64,000 nucleotides of DNA from Brachionus koreanus (taxonomy: Eukaryota > Rotifera > Eurotatoria > Ploima > Brachionidae), in assembly GCA_016987375.1 (NCBI GenBank), contig PJRA01000508.1, forward strand, positions 612,438 to 676,437, read 5' to 3'. Below the pieces are notes generated by a model, which ran no database searches, was not told where the DNA came from, and worked only from the letters and a program-made list of their open reading frames with translations. Position 1 is the stretch's first letter. Each line of letters starts with the position of its first letter. Shown piece by piece: positions 1 to 11,400 of this stretch. A program made the position numbers and the translations under genes.

Positions 1-434
1 ATGTGCATTTGAGAAAATCTAGTAGTATTTTGTTTGCATTGAGGAGATTCATACAAAACATTTGAAAATGCAGATGAACAATTTGATCCATAATCAGAAG
101 TAGTACTTTCTAATATTTCTGATGATGTTGAATTTAAACAAGAGATTGAGTAGGCATCTGATAATTGAGGTGATGTAATTAATAAAGGAAATTTTGAAAT
201 ATTCAAACTTGATTGATCACAAATTTGATCAGTTTTATCATTGAACAAATTAACTCTTGCAACACTTTTTTTCAATGTCTTTGATTGTTGAGCATTTATT
301 TTGACTGGAGTTAACATGTCTACTTGGGTAATGGCAATGTATGTGGATTGATTTATTTCTTCCTTGTTTCCACACAAACCATTGTTGAATTTGGTTTTAG
401 CTTTTTCGATAAATTTGCTTATTTGACTTGGCAT
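1..434 (-). CDS. SH3-domain protein, edge copy (N-terminal part only)
   Basis: Third copy of the gene found intact at 25424-26173 and 31565-32314, cut by the window start. The ATG is the reverse complement of 432-434, and the frame stays open to base 1, covering about the first 144 residues; the SH3 domain at the C-terminus lies outside. Against the other two copies I see only a handful of substitutions, mostly synonymous (GCC/GCA, AAT/AAC, AAG/AAA) plus one Thr to Val change. The sequence upstream of the ATG is much more diverged, which suggests the protein is conserved by selection. It shares a Phe at residue 8 with the 31.5 kb copy; the 25.4 kb copy has Leu. Function unknown. Confidence 0.75.
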   Translation of the reverse strand, partial: MPSQISKFIEKAKTKFNNGLCGNKEEINQSTYIAITQVDMLTPVKINAQQSKTLKKSVARVNLFNDKTDQICDQSSLNISKFPLLITSPQLSDAYSISCLNSTSSEILESTTSDYGSNCSSAFSNVLYESPQCKQNTTRFSQMH

Positions 435-1436
435 TTTTTATTAAATTTTTTGATCAACTAAATATTTTTGAATATGAAGCTTTTGAGTTTATGATATTTT
501 TTGTAAAAATGGAGTATTTATAATATGCTGGATGTAATTAAACCATAAGATTTCAAATAAGTTTAATAAGGCTTTGAAAGTGATCTTATATTTATCTACT
601 TCTTTCGGTTAAATTCAATGTAACTCTGGTTTTGACTTTTTTTTCACTTTATAAAATATTCTTTTAATTAATTTTACATTAGTAATTAAATTTATACATA
701 ATTTACCTCTATTTTATTCAATTAAATCATCTTTTGATCTAATTAGCTAAATTAGAATTTACTCAACCATAATCTCTTAATCTTTAGATCTTAGCCGAAG
801 CTGATTTGGAAAAATAAAATTGATTTTTCGTACAGAATTTTAGCCATGTTCGAATTCTGATTTAGACTTTTAATTCATTTTTCTTCTTGTTACACATTAA
901 TTATTATATTCAATTTTATCAAAACAAGCAAACATTAAACTCTACATTTTATCTAAGCCCAACATCATATTTCTCATTATTCATCATTATTTTTTTTTAT
1001 AGATTTTGACCTATGAGGTCTATACAAGTTTTTTTGTCAATAAATAGTAATAGTAATAGTAATTTCTATCATTTTGGAAATTATTTAAAAGAAAAATTGA
1101 AAATAAGATTATTTAAAGAATTTTTTAACACATAATTTTTTTAAGTCCAAGTAAAAACTTTTATTTAATTTTTTACAGGCATTTTCATAAAAAAATTTTT
1201 TTTTGGAAAAATTATTAATTTGTATGATTAAATTTTCCAATAACTAAATTAAAAATAAAAATCTTGAATCATTTTTTTTATTAATTGTAAAAATGTTTTT
1301 TAAAATTTGAAATAATACTTAAATTCTACAATGACGTAACTAAGTTAAATTTGTTCGAGTTTTAAAATAATTTTTTGTTATGGTAATGATACACTTTTTG
1401 CTTCTTAAAATTTAGAATTTCATATGGAAAAAAAAT
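435..1436. other. Intergenic: diverged SH3 promoter, possible LINE 3' tail
   Basis: No gene seen. Around 595-640 a stretch containing CTACTTCTTTCGGT recurs upstream of the two other SH3 copies (about 26300 and 32440), so this is probably their common upstream region. At about 1000-1062 a segment reading GACCTATGAGGTCTATACAA is followed by AATAAATAGTAATAGTAATA, which looks like the 3' end of a non-LTR element with a short simple-repeat tail. The rest is A/T-rich with no coding signal. Confidence 0.4.
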
Positions 1437-1508
1437 TAGCAGCGAATGGTTTCGATCCACCGACCTCTGAGTTATGAGCCCAGCACGCTTCCACTGCGCC
1501 ACGCTGCT
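1437..1508 (-). tRNA. initiator tRNA-Met (CAU), copy 1
   Basis: The reverse complement gives a 72-nt tRNA. Acceptor arms AGCAGCG and CGCTGCT pair fully, with an A1:U72 pair and A discriminator. The anticodon loop is CTCATAA (anticodon CAT). The T loop begins with A54 instead of T54 and carries A60, the mark of eukaryotic initiator tRNAs. The anticodon stem is CTGGG/CTCAG, so one of the three usual consecutive G:C pairs is a G-U wobble. No intron. Identical to the copy at 3686-3757. Confidence 0.95.
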
Positions 1509-2275
1509 TCATTAGCAACAAAAGAACATATTTCACTTTGTGTTTAAAAAGTTAAAGAATAAACAAAAATTAAAAACAAATTTAATTGATTTATTCAAAC
1601 TAATTTATTCAAATTTTAATTTAATTGGAAAGTTCAAATATAGTTATTTACATATGTTATTTTAATTATTCTATGCTTCTATAAATTTAAGTTTACATTT
1701 AAAAAAAAATGAAATAAAAAATTCTAATGAACAGAAAATTTAAATGAAATTTGTATAACATAAAATAATTTATATTTTTTTTCGATTCGATACTTTATGG
1801 GTCTCTAATCAAACTAATTAAATACTGTCCATGAATAGAATTTAAAGCTAAAACGAGAAATTTTATCATATAATCTTAATTCTTGAGATAAAAAATTAAT
1901 TGAAGCAACTTGAAATTATCTGAAAATTTATGAACGTATTTTCAAGTGTTTATTTTTTCACACGACAATTTTATGTGATTATATTTCCTTTAAAACAAAA
2001 GAAAGTTTTTATAAAAAAAATTAGCCTACCAAAAATAAATTTGAAAAAAATGTGTTGCTTTTCCTCTTTTTTGATTAATTTCAAATTTGCTGATTTTAAA
2101 GAATAGCTTTTTTTCATTATTATTTTTGAAATTATTTTAAAATAAAATCTAAAATTTTTAAAATAATTTTTTTATTATTAAAAAAAGAATAATTCAGTCA
2201 TCAAAAATAAAATTTATTCGATAAAATCATTTTTAAATTGAATACAGGTCCCCATCAAACTCAAAAAATAACAAT
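1509..2275. other. Intergenic between tRNA-iMet copy 1 and ATG3
   Basis: The first 100 bases or so, downstream on the plus strand of the tRNA, repeat the flank of tRNA copy 2 (3758-3850). Beyond that I see only A/T-rich sequence, including the ATG3 3' region. No coding potential. Confidence 0.5.
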
Positions 2276-3271
2276 TTAAATAGTAATATTTCTAGTATAA
2301 TCATATTCTATAGTTGGTATAACTGATTGAACAAATTTTAAAAATACCATTAAATAACTATGAACCTCGAGTTCTTTACCTGATTCAGCCATCAAATTCA
2401 TAAGCTTTTTCATTACTTCAGCATGTCTACACGGATGAATAGAGGCCATTAAAGTGCCAGGTATATGTGGATGTGTTTCAAAAGTGACTGTTTTTTTCGC
2501 GTGATCTTCACTTATATCATCATACATTTGTTCAATTGTCAAAGGTTTATTGTTTTCATCGTAGCCTGAAAGCCAGAGACGAGGTGTACGATAATAGTTA
2601 TCATAAGTTATGTTCAAATCATAAGTTCGAGTTGGAATGAATATTTCATCCTCTTGTTCGTTATTAGCTAGATTAACATTTTGTTTTGCTTCTTCTAACT
2701 TAGCCTTCGGCTTTGTGATCAAAGTCGTCTCATCATCATCGATTACATTGTGGTCATACTCATCCATATCCAACGCTTCTTCGTCATCATCTTCATCATC
2801 TTCTTCTCTTTCTAAATCCTTAATGTTCTTTAATTCGCCTTCGCTTAGATTTTTCTCTTTCTCATCAACAATTTCATGAGCTAAATTTGCACCTTGAGCT
2901 GTATTTGTGTCTAAAAAATGTGTATCTACCCAGCCACCTTCGCCCGATTCAACTTCTATTACTTTTTCTTGTGTGTTTCTAAATGATTCCATTAAATGGC
3001 GGCATCTTTTTGTACATGGCACATTTTTTGTAATTAAAAATTGCTTTTCAGGAGGCAAATAATCTTTACATGCTTTGGGATTACTTGTGTTCGCCCATTG
3101 CCACGTTGGACAATGCCCGGTCAAAAAATCACCGGCAATCACAAACTCCTCGGGAGTTATGAAGCCAGTCTCACGAAATTTTGATTCTTTTAGAACTGGC
3201 GTAAATGTGTCAGCGATGTTTAAGGCTGCGTTCAATGCTCGATTCTTAATTTCGTTAAAAACACCAGTCAT
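2276..3271 (-). CDS. ATG3: ATG3, E2-like enzyme of ATG8 lipidation
   Basis: Single-exon 331-residue protein; human ATG3 is a little shorter. It transfers ATG8/LC3-family proteins from ATG7 to phosphatidylethanolamine during autophagosome growth, acting in the cytosol at the membrane. Visible: the family N-terminus (an amphipathic first helix, then the TPEEFVIAGD block), a Trp-rich motif (CPTWQW), an acidic low-complexity flexible region at about residues 150-185, and near the C-terminus the HPC active-site motif with the catalytic Cys at about 281. The C-terminal MVFLKFVQSVIPTIEYD block is typical of the family. The ATG at 3269-3271 gives the conserved N-terminus, so the start is firm. Transcribed away from UTP18, about 2.1 kb upstream of each other, with a tRNA gene between. 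Confidence 0.97.
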   Translation of the reverse strand: MTGVFNEIKNRALNAALNIADTFTPVLKESKFRETGFITPEEFVIAGDFLTGHCPTWQWANTSNPKACKDYLPPEKQFLITKNVPCTKRCRHLMESFRNTQEKVIEVESGEGGWVDTHFLDTNTAQGANLAHEIVDEKEKNLSEGELKNIKDLEREEDDEDDDEEALDMDEYDHNVIDDDETTLITKPKAKLEEAKQNVNLANNEQEDEIFIPTRTYDLNITYDNYYRTPRLWLSGYDENNKPLTIEQMYDDISEDHAKKTVTFETHPHIPGTLMASIHPCRHAEVMKKLMNLMAESGKELEVHSYLMVFLKFVQSVIPTIEYDYTRNITI

Positions 3272-3685
3272 TTTTCAAAAACTCGGTTAAAAAATATTTT
3301 TAAGTCTTATGATTTAGGATAGACGAGAAAAATCAAATGATATTTGATAAGAGTGAAGTGAGAATGCAAATTTTTTGAAACTTTGACTTAGTTTTAAAAA
3401 AAAAAATTGGTTAATAAATAAGCAAGTTGATTTTATAGGAACTGTATTCTGCTTTATGCTTAAATGATTTGAGTTTGATTTTGCTAATTTTTAAAGTTTT
3501 GATTAAGGGTTTATGTTTTACTTCTTATTTAAGTTGCGCAATTTGTGCCTTGCTGAAAAATTTGGCTGTAAATAAAAAATTTTGTGAAGTTAAAATTGAA
3601 TTGTCTATATAAATATTAAGAGGAATTTTTTTCTTTTTCCATTTTGTTAAGATGAAAAATTATTATTCAGAAGCTTAAAAAAAAG

Positions 3686-3757
3686 TAGCAGCGAATGGTT
3701 TCGATCCACCGACCTCTGAGTTATGAGCCCAGCACGCTTCCACTGCGCCACGCTGCT
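3686..3757 (-). tRNA. initiator tRNA-Met (CAU), copy 2
   Basis: Sequence identical to the tRNA at 1437-1508 over 72 nt. About 80 bp on its plus-strand 3' side (ATTAGCAACAAAAGAA onward) is also nearly identical to copy 1, so the pair arose by a local duplication of about 170 bp. ATG3 sits between the two copies. Confidence 0.95.
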
Positions 3758-5408
3758 TCATTAGCAACAAAAGAATATATTTGACTTTGTGTTTAAAAAG
3801 TTAAAGAATAAACAAAAATTAAAAACAAATTTAATTGTATTCAAATTTTAATATAATTGCAAAGTTCAAATATATATTAATATCTGATCGATCTTTACAA
3901 TTATTTAAATGATTTCCAAAATTTTTTGAAAACTTAATTTAATTATTTTTGATGTCATATATTAGATCATATAATTCTAAAATATAATTTAAATGATTTC
4001 TTAAAGAAAATTTATTTTTTAAATAAAAATTTTGATTCCCTTGTAGTTTGGAATGGAACTTATTCCTTAACTTATCCCTTTTAGCTGCGTAAAAAAACAT
4101 GGATTTTAGTAATTTTGAAGAAAATTAAATTTTATTAAGAAGAATTTAATTATAATAAGCTAGAATGTTAAAAAGAAAACATATTTTATAGTAAAATTTG
4201 ATTTTTTTATGGCTTACTCGTTTTAGTAATTGGTTTGAATTTTCATTAAAATAATAAAAAAAAAAAAATTATTTGAGCCTTTTAACAAAAAAAGGGTGTT
4301 TTTAAAAAGTCATTTATTATTCAACAATAATATAACAAAACACAAGATTTGTATTAATGTGTGGTAAATAATTTTTGAAAATAATTTGTAAAAATAAAAT
4401 CTATTTCTATAATTAATTGTTTGAAAATTAAATTTGATTTTTTAACTTTTTAAAAAAACCTAACTAAATTCAATTTAAACTGTTTTTTTTTGCGTATATT
4501 TAAGTTTAAAAAATTTTATTTATTATTAAAAAAAAAATTTTGGCAAATCTCAGGTATTTACTTAATGGTAATAGTCTTCGTTTTAACTTAATGCTTTCAT
4601 TACAATATTCTTTACAAAGTTAAATTTTTGAAAAAAATTATTAAATGATTATAATCATTAAATGTTTTTATAAATAAAGTTTATAAGAATTTTATGAAAT
4701 GAGTTTTTTTTTATTTACCAACTATTTTTTTAAAATATTGAATTGAATTTTCCCATGTTTTTTAAATATTAAATTTAAATTTAAAAAAAAAAACAACGCT
4801 AAAGGAATCCATGCAATGAATGCTTTTAAAAATAAATTACTTAAGATCCATAAAGCTTCAAGTCAGAACAAATAGATGATGGTATTGATGATATTTAGTA
4901 TTGTTAAACATCTTCTCATGTGTGTTTTGATTCCTATTTTTACCTCAAACATCTTGTTGCAACTTGGCCACTTTATTTTGTTTTTCACCACTTTTCCTCT
5001 TGTACTTTATACATTTTTGCAATATGCTGCTATTGTTATCTTTATTCTAGCTTTCTTAAACTTCTTCGATAAAGATTTATAAGGATTTGCGAGCATATTG
5101 GTAACTTTTCTGATGCACATTGTTTCGATACGCCAGCTTGCGTCTTGGATGTTAAACAATTTCTTATTTGTGAATGAAGAATTATATTTTATTTAGAAAA
5201 TAGTTTTTTTTTTGTATAGTCAATTTCTGGAAAAATATTTTTTTTTAATATCGAAATTTTGTTAAGTTAATCTTAAGTTCTAAATTTATTGCAACTCAAA
5301 ATAATTGAGAATAAATCAAGCACATTTTGCATTCATTAATTATTCTAAATAATTTAAAAGCAATCTGCACATGGATTCATTTTAATAAAATTTTTAAAAA
5401 TAAAAAAA
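3758..5408. other. Intergenic upstream of UTP18
   Basis: Starts with the duplicated tRNA flank and is otherwise A/T-rich. The only coding-like signal is the zinc-finger-like remnant at 4885-5090, listed separately. No UTP18 promoter motif can be named with confidence. Confidence 0.45.
4885..5090 (-). pseudogene. Remnant with one C2HC-like zinc finger, possibly LINE ORF1
   Basis: The reverse strand reads KIKWPSCNKMFEVKIGIKTH followed by MRRC, which has the spacing of a single C2H2/C2HC finger (C-x2-C, F, hydrophobic, H-x3-C, if the Trp-Pro-Ser position once held the first Cys). The frame is closed by a stop upstream and has no good start, so this is a relic. Fingers of this kind occur in the first ORF of many non-LTR elements. 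It could also be chance in A-rich sequence. Confidence 0.3.
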
Positions 5409-8400
5409 ATGCTTCAAATTGATACAAAATTAGAAGATTTATCCAAAGAAAATAAGCGTAAAGTTAGTGAGTCGAGTGATGACAACGGAGAAGAGCTTGA
5501 AAGTAAGGTGTTTGGCAAAAAAAAGAAAAATCTTTTGCGAAAAAATACCCAGTACGAAGAGGAAAGCGATGACCAAGATTTAGATCTAAGCGATGAAATT
5601 GATGAAAAAAGCGACAAAGAGCGAGATCTTGAGGAACTTGTTTTTGGATCAATTGAAAGTTCGATTATTAATAATATTGAAAAAGTATCGAAAAAAAATC
5701 ATAGAATCAGAGATTTAGACAAAAAAAGTATAATAGGAGATAATTTTGAGCCAAAACCAGCATGGAATGATGATGCAGATGAAGAAATGTATTTTTTTTA
5801 TTTTCTAGAAAAAAACCTTAAGATTAATAAGTTTTTAAAATAGAGTGGATTTAAATCAGTTTAATCAATTTTCCAATATTGTAAATTCTAAATCAGACAA
5901 GGTCACTACTAGTCAAATTGAAGAGTCACTTAAGGCTCGATATAAAAAATATTATGGCACACCAATGTGGGCCGATTTAAAATCACAAAAAGATAAAAAA
6001 AATAGAAACAAATCAAGCCGCAGTAGTGATGAAAGCGATCTGGATGATGTAAACGAAGACGAATTATTTCATCATACGGGAACTTTATTAGCTGATAGAT
6101 CAAAATCAAGAGGTGCTTTACCAAAGGGTATAATAGACATTAAAGTATGCACTGATGCGAATTACGAAGAACCATCTCAAAATAGACTAAAAACAGTCGA
6201 ATTTCATCCTACGGCCAGAGTTTTACTAGCTGCTGGTTTGGACCAAAAACTTAGACTTTTTCAAATTGATGGCAAAAAGAATCCTAAAATTCAATCAATT
6301 TTTGTTGATAAATTCCCTATTCTAGCTGCTCATTTTACTGGAACTGGTGAAGAAATAATAATTGGATCAAGGCATAAAAATTTCTATTCGTATGACATGA
6401 TTGCGGGCAAGATGATCACTATTAATCCGCCAGTCAAAGCAATTGACGAGTTTCAAAAACGTTCGATTAGTTCGAATTTTGAAATTTCACCCGATAATCG
6501 ATTTTGTGCTTTTGTTGGTTCACAAGGACAAATACACTTATTTTCTGTTAAATCAAAAGAATGGATCGATTCTCTAAAAATAAATGGAGAGTGCAATTGT
6601 GTTACATTCTCGGCCGATTCAAGATATTTATTCGCATTTGGCGATGATAAAGATGTAAACGTTTTTGACATGAACCACCGTGGACACAGATGCTTACGAA
6701 AATTTACCGATTTCGGTTGCCTCAGTGGAACTGCTATTGCAGTTTCAAAAAATTCACAACTTCTTGCAACTGGGTAATTTGATTTTTAATAAATTATTAT
6801 TTAAATCATGTGATTAAAAACAAGATTTAAAATATTTTTTGTTCTATTAAATGGGTCAAATAATTTAATATTTCTATATTTTTTTCCAGTTACCTCAAAT
6901 ATTTAACTAAAATTTCATCACAAACTAAACTAAACAGAAAATTTTTTTTTACTCTTTAAAAAATGGAATAGAATTATTCAAAATTATTCATTTAGTCCTA
7001 TAAATTATTTGAATGTCTAAAAATAATAAAATATAATTTTAAAATTTTTATTAAATTTTTATAAAATTTGAAATGGGTCATAATTTCAGAACTTAAGAAT
7101 TAAGTAGAAAAGCTATATTTAAGGACGTTATCATATTTTCAAAAAGCGAGGGAGTAGGTACAAACTATTTTGTTTTATATTAGTGATGTTGGTTAAGCTT
7201 GGTTAGCTGGTTAGCCAATTTAGGTTAACCAATTTTTGGCTAAACAGTTTTTGGTTAACCAAAGTCGACTATTTTGGTCGACCAAATTTTGACCTAAATT
7301 TAATTATCTAAACAAATTTTGATCAAAATTTTAATATAGAATTAAAATAGAATTTTAAGAATTTATTTTTTGAACAAACTAAAATTAATTCTTTCATTAA
7401 TCTTTGATAAAGATTTTAATTGATTTTGATCCTAAACCATATATCATAGATCCTTTTTTTTTTTTCAAAAATTTGAATATTTAAGTTTTAAAATATACAC
7501 AACCACTTTTTTTTGTTAATAGCAAAATTATCTTTTTTTAGTTGGATAGCCAGCTAATTTATTTTTTTTTGGGAGACCAAATTAAGAACCAAATATTAGT
7601 TAACAAAAATTCGGTCGACCAAAAATTGGCTAACCAAAATTTGTTCGACCATAATTTGGCTAACCTGGTTAGCCAAAAATGGCAAATTTGGTCGACCAAG
7701 CGTTGATTAACCAACATCACTATTTTATATCTGAGATTTCCATGGTCAAGGATAACAGTTCTCATGTCACATAGATAAATTCAGATATCATATTAATCTT
7801 TTATATATTTTAATTTATATTTTTTATCAATACTTGAAACAACATGACCTTGACCCATTTTGAAATTTTGATTGTATAATTTCGAGAAAAAAAATTATAA
7901 AAAGCAAAATAATTTCATCTAAAAAAAACAAAAAAAATTTTTAATCTTTAATAAAGCATTACATATTGAATTTGATGATCATTTAAATATATCATTTCAA
8001 TTCAAAGAGTTTATTTTTAGAAATAATCTTTAATTTAAATAATTTTAATGTAATATGCTTTACATGTTTGGTAAATATAATTTTTAAAAAATATTGTCTC
8101 GATTCATTAATAAGATCGTTTTTTAAATTTTAAAGGTCGGAGGGGTCTTTTGAATCTTTGTTTTACTTCCTCAATTTGTTTTTTATTCAATAAATTTAAT
8201 CATTTTTCATATTTTTTTTACAAAATAATTTTGTTTTAATAAAATTAATTATTTATTTTTTAAATTTTACTAACATTTAGAACATGTTTCATTAAAATTA
8301 TTTAAATTAAATTAAAGATTACTTGTAAACTTTTTGAATTAAAATGATATTTTGAATTCTAAATTTTTCGATTTTTTATTTTATTTTTGTAAAATTTAGC

Positions 8401-11400
8401 ATCCTTTATTATTTTTCCTAAAACTGTCATGCATAAAAGTATTTTTTTTCTGTAAATTGTGTCAGCTTAAACAAATGAAGCCAATGTATTCAAAGCAAAT
8501 GCAATTCATTAAGATAAATTTTGTTTTTTCAAAATACAATCACCAAGCATTGTTTGATATTTTTAATCAAAAATATTATTAAAAAAAAGAGCATCACTAC
8601 GATTGATAACTTTTTTTAAATTGAAATATTAAATCTAAATAATTTAAGAAAGATATATTTAAAAGTAAAGTATGTTAAGATAAAAGAATTTATAATTTTA
8701 TCGAACAAAATGACTCGATTGTTGCTTCTAGTCTAGATACAAATAGATAAATTGACTAAATTTAAAAACTTGGACTGAAAAATTTTTAAAATTTAAAGTA
8801 AAGTGTTTTTTTGATTCTAAATGGCTTTAATTAACAGTTTTAATTTTATACAAAAATTATTTGCTAAATAAAAATTTGATTTTTTATCGGTCTTAATTTT
8901 TTGTTATAAAAGTTAATTAAAATAATAATAGTAATAAGCTTTAGTAACTTAAGATAGCATGCACTCTAATTTTAATTTTCAATTATCTACTAATCATTCA
9001 TTAATTTGAATTATCTGAATTTTAAATTAAATCTTTAGAGATTTTTATAAACAAAGAATTTAATTATTCACAGAAATAGCTTAAAAATTGTCTTGACCAA
9101 TTTGCAGCTTTTTTTTTTAAATTATAATCATGCTAAGTAGTTAAGTTCTATTAGTTTTCGATTTAGACTTTTAATGCACCTTCAAAATATTGCTTAAGGG
9201 ATTTGACCACTTGAATTTTTAAGCCTAATTGACTGTAAAAAATATTAAGAATCTTCAGAATCAATAAATAAATTTCCTTTCTATATTAAACTTTAGTATT
9301 TTTCTATTAAAAATCGAGCTAACAATAGATTAGATATTTATATTAATAGCTCTTTGGTCACATGGAAAAAAATTAATGAATAAAAAAAACTTGATCTTAA
9401 TTTAGAAAATGTCATATGATCGAATTTTCAAAATAATTCGTTAAAATAACAAAATATCTTTCCATTAAAATGATTAGTTTAAGTCAAACAAGCCATTAAA
9501 TAGGTCTGAAATATCAGTTAGTGAATTAAAAATCAGTGTATCTGTTTAAAAAAACACACACACACAAATATAAAAATTAAAAATATTAATTTCAATTGTT
9601 TTAACTTTATCATTAACTATAATAATCCGGAAATTAGATTTTTTCTAACAAATTAAATATTATGCTTTTAATTTTAAATTGTTATTAAAATGCATGAAGA
9701 AGATTTTAATAGTTTATTTTCAATTATTTTGACATGAACTAAAAGGGTCATTTTTCCGTCTTAGAAAAAAATTTTAAGATTCTTTATTTAGATATTAAGA
9801 TGACAAAAAAGTTTTCCTGTTTATTTCAAAAAATCAAAATTGCTTCATACTTGTACTCTGGAGATAAAATCAACTTTTAATGCTTTCAATTGTGAAAGTT
9901 GACAACTTAGAGCTGTTTGAGAATAAATATTTAATTTTGCTTAAATGAAAAATGGCTCTAGGTTGATTTAAATCTTTATTTTTTTGACATATTTAATTAA
10001 GTGTTTTTTTACACTGAATTTATATGTTCATATTTTTTTACCGCCAAAATCAACCAACAATCAACCGTAACTAAATACGTTTTTTGTTCGATTAAATTTT
10101 AGAATTTAATTTTAGTAGGAAAAATAGAATTTTCCAGTAAACGATTCAATTTGCTATTAAAAAAACAGCTTATTTTATTTTTCATCTTTATTTAAAACTT
10201 GAAAAAACATGTGATAAATAATAGTAACCTTACTTAAAATATATTATTTTAAGAAACTTTTTTTCTAAATAAATTCATTCTTTTTTAAATCATGAATTCA
10301 CTATTATTTTTCATTTTTTTTGTAATTACGCTGTTGGGTGTTATCAAATCTAATCGTTTTTAATCATTTAAAGTTTTGGATTCAATTCAATTCTAAAATT
10401 AAAACACTTGATCTCTTAGTTAAAATAAACAATTTTACATGTTATAAATATATTTGTAATATGACTCCTCTTGAAAAAGTATTAAAAAGTTAAAGAAAGC
10501 TTAAAAAAGCAGAAACTTTTCGACTTATTGACATTTAATGTATTAAAATACTTTATTGAAAATTAAATGTTGTTTATTTATTTATTAAAAATGGGTTCTA
10601 ACCTAGACAGTTTAAAGACGGGTTTAGTCTTTCTTTTCAGTCTAATTTTACCAAGCTATATTTTTCTCAATGAAATTATTTTTTGTTGCTTGGATTATAG
10701 CATTGATTTGAGTTCATGAATTGATTATTTTCTTTACAAAGAAATTCGAAAAATTATTTTTAGAGGCGTAAATATACACATGAGAAGATATAAAACAAGG
10801 ATACCATCATAATAGATTTGACTTAAAACCCTTCTTATTTTTTTTTTGTAAATGAATTTAAAAAGAAACATATATAAAGAAATTCACAGACATAGTTCTG
10901 TAAGAAAAGGTGTATGTTATCTGCCGTACCATTTAAATTAAATCAATAAACTAAGCTAAACTAAAATTGGGTTTTTAAATCTATTTTGTTACAGTTGGAC
11001 GTTGCTTTACAAGTCTTCTAATTTGATTATTCTAAGTCTGCAAAGATTTACAAGACTATTTCTGATAATGTAAATATGCATGTTGCACCATGCTGTTTTT
11101 ACAGAACTAATTTTTATAATCTAGAAATAAATTTCAAAGTTTTTTTATGTTTTTTTTTCTGTTCTATTGTACTAAATTTCACAAAACCTCAATTGATCGA
11201 ATTTTAATATGGCCTTTAAATAATTATTTTTTTATTATTTGAAATGTGTTATCAAAAATTTTGAATGCTTTTTATTCTTGTTGTTTATTAATATAAGATC
11301 AGCAGTTTGAATTTAGAAAATAATTCAAGTCTTTTTAAAGCTTATTTTAACTATTTATTCAAATTGTGAGACAAAAAAATATATCTGCTTATAATTAGTA

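Noticed and set aside
7559..7765. 68-codon open frame on the minus strand with repeated NFWLA/TEFLL words
   Set aside because: It is the translation of the palindromic right end of the hAT-like MITE, not a gene.
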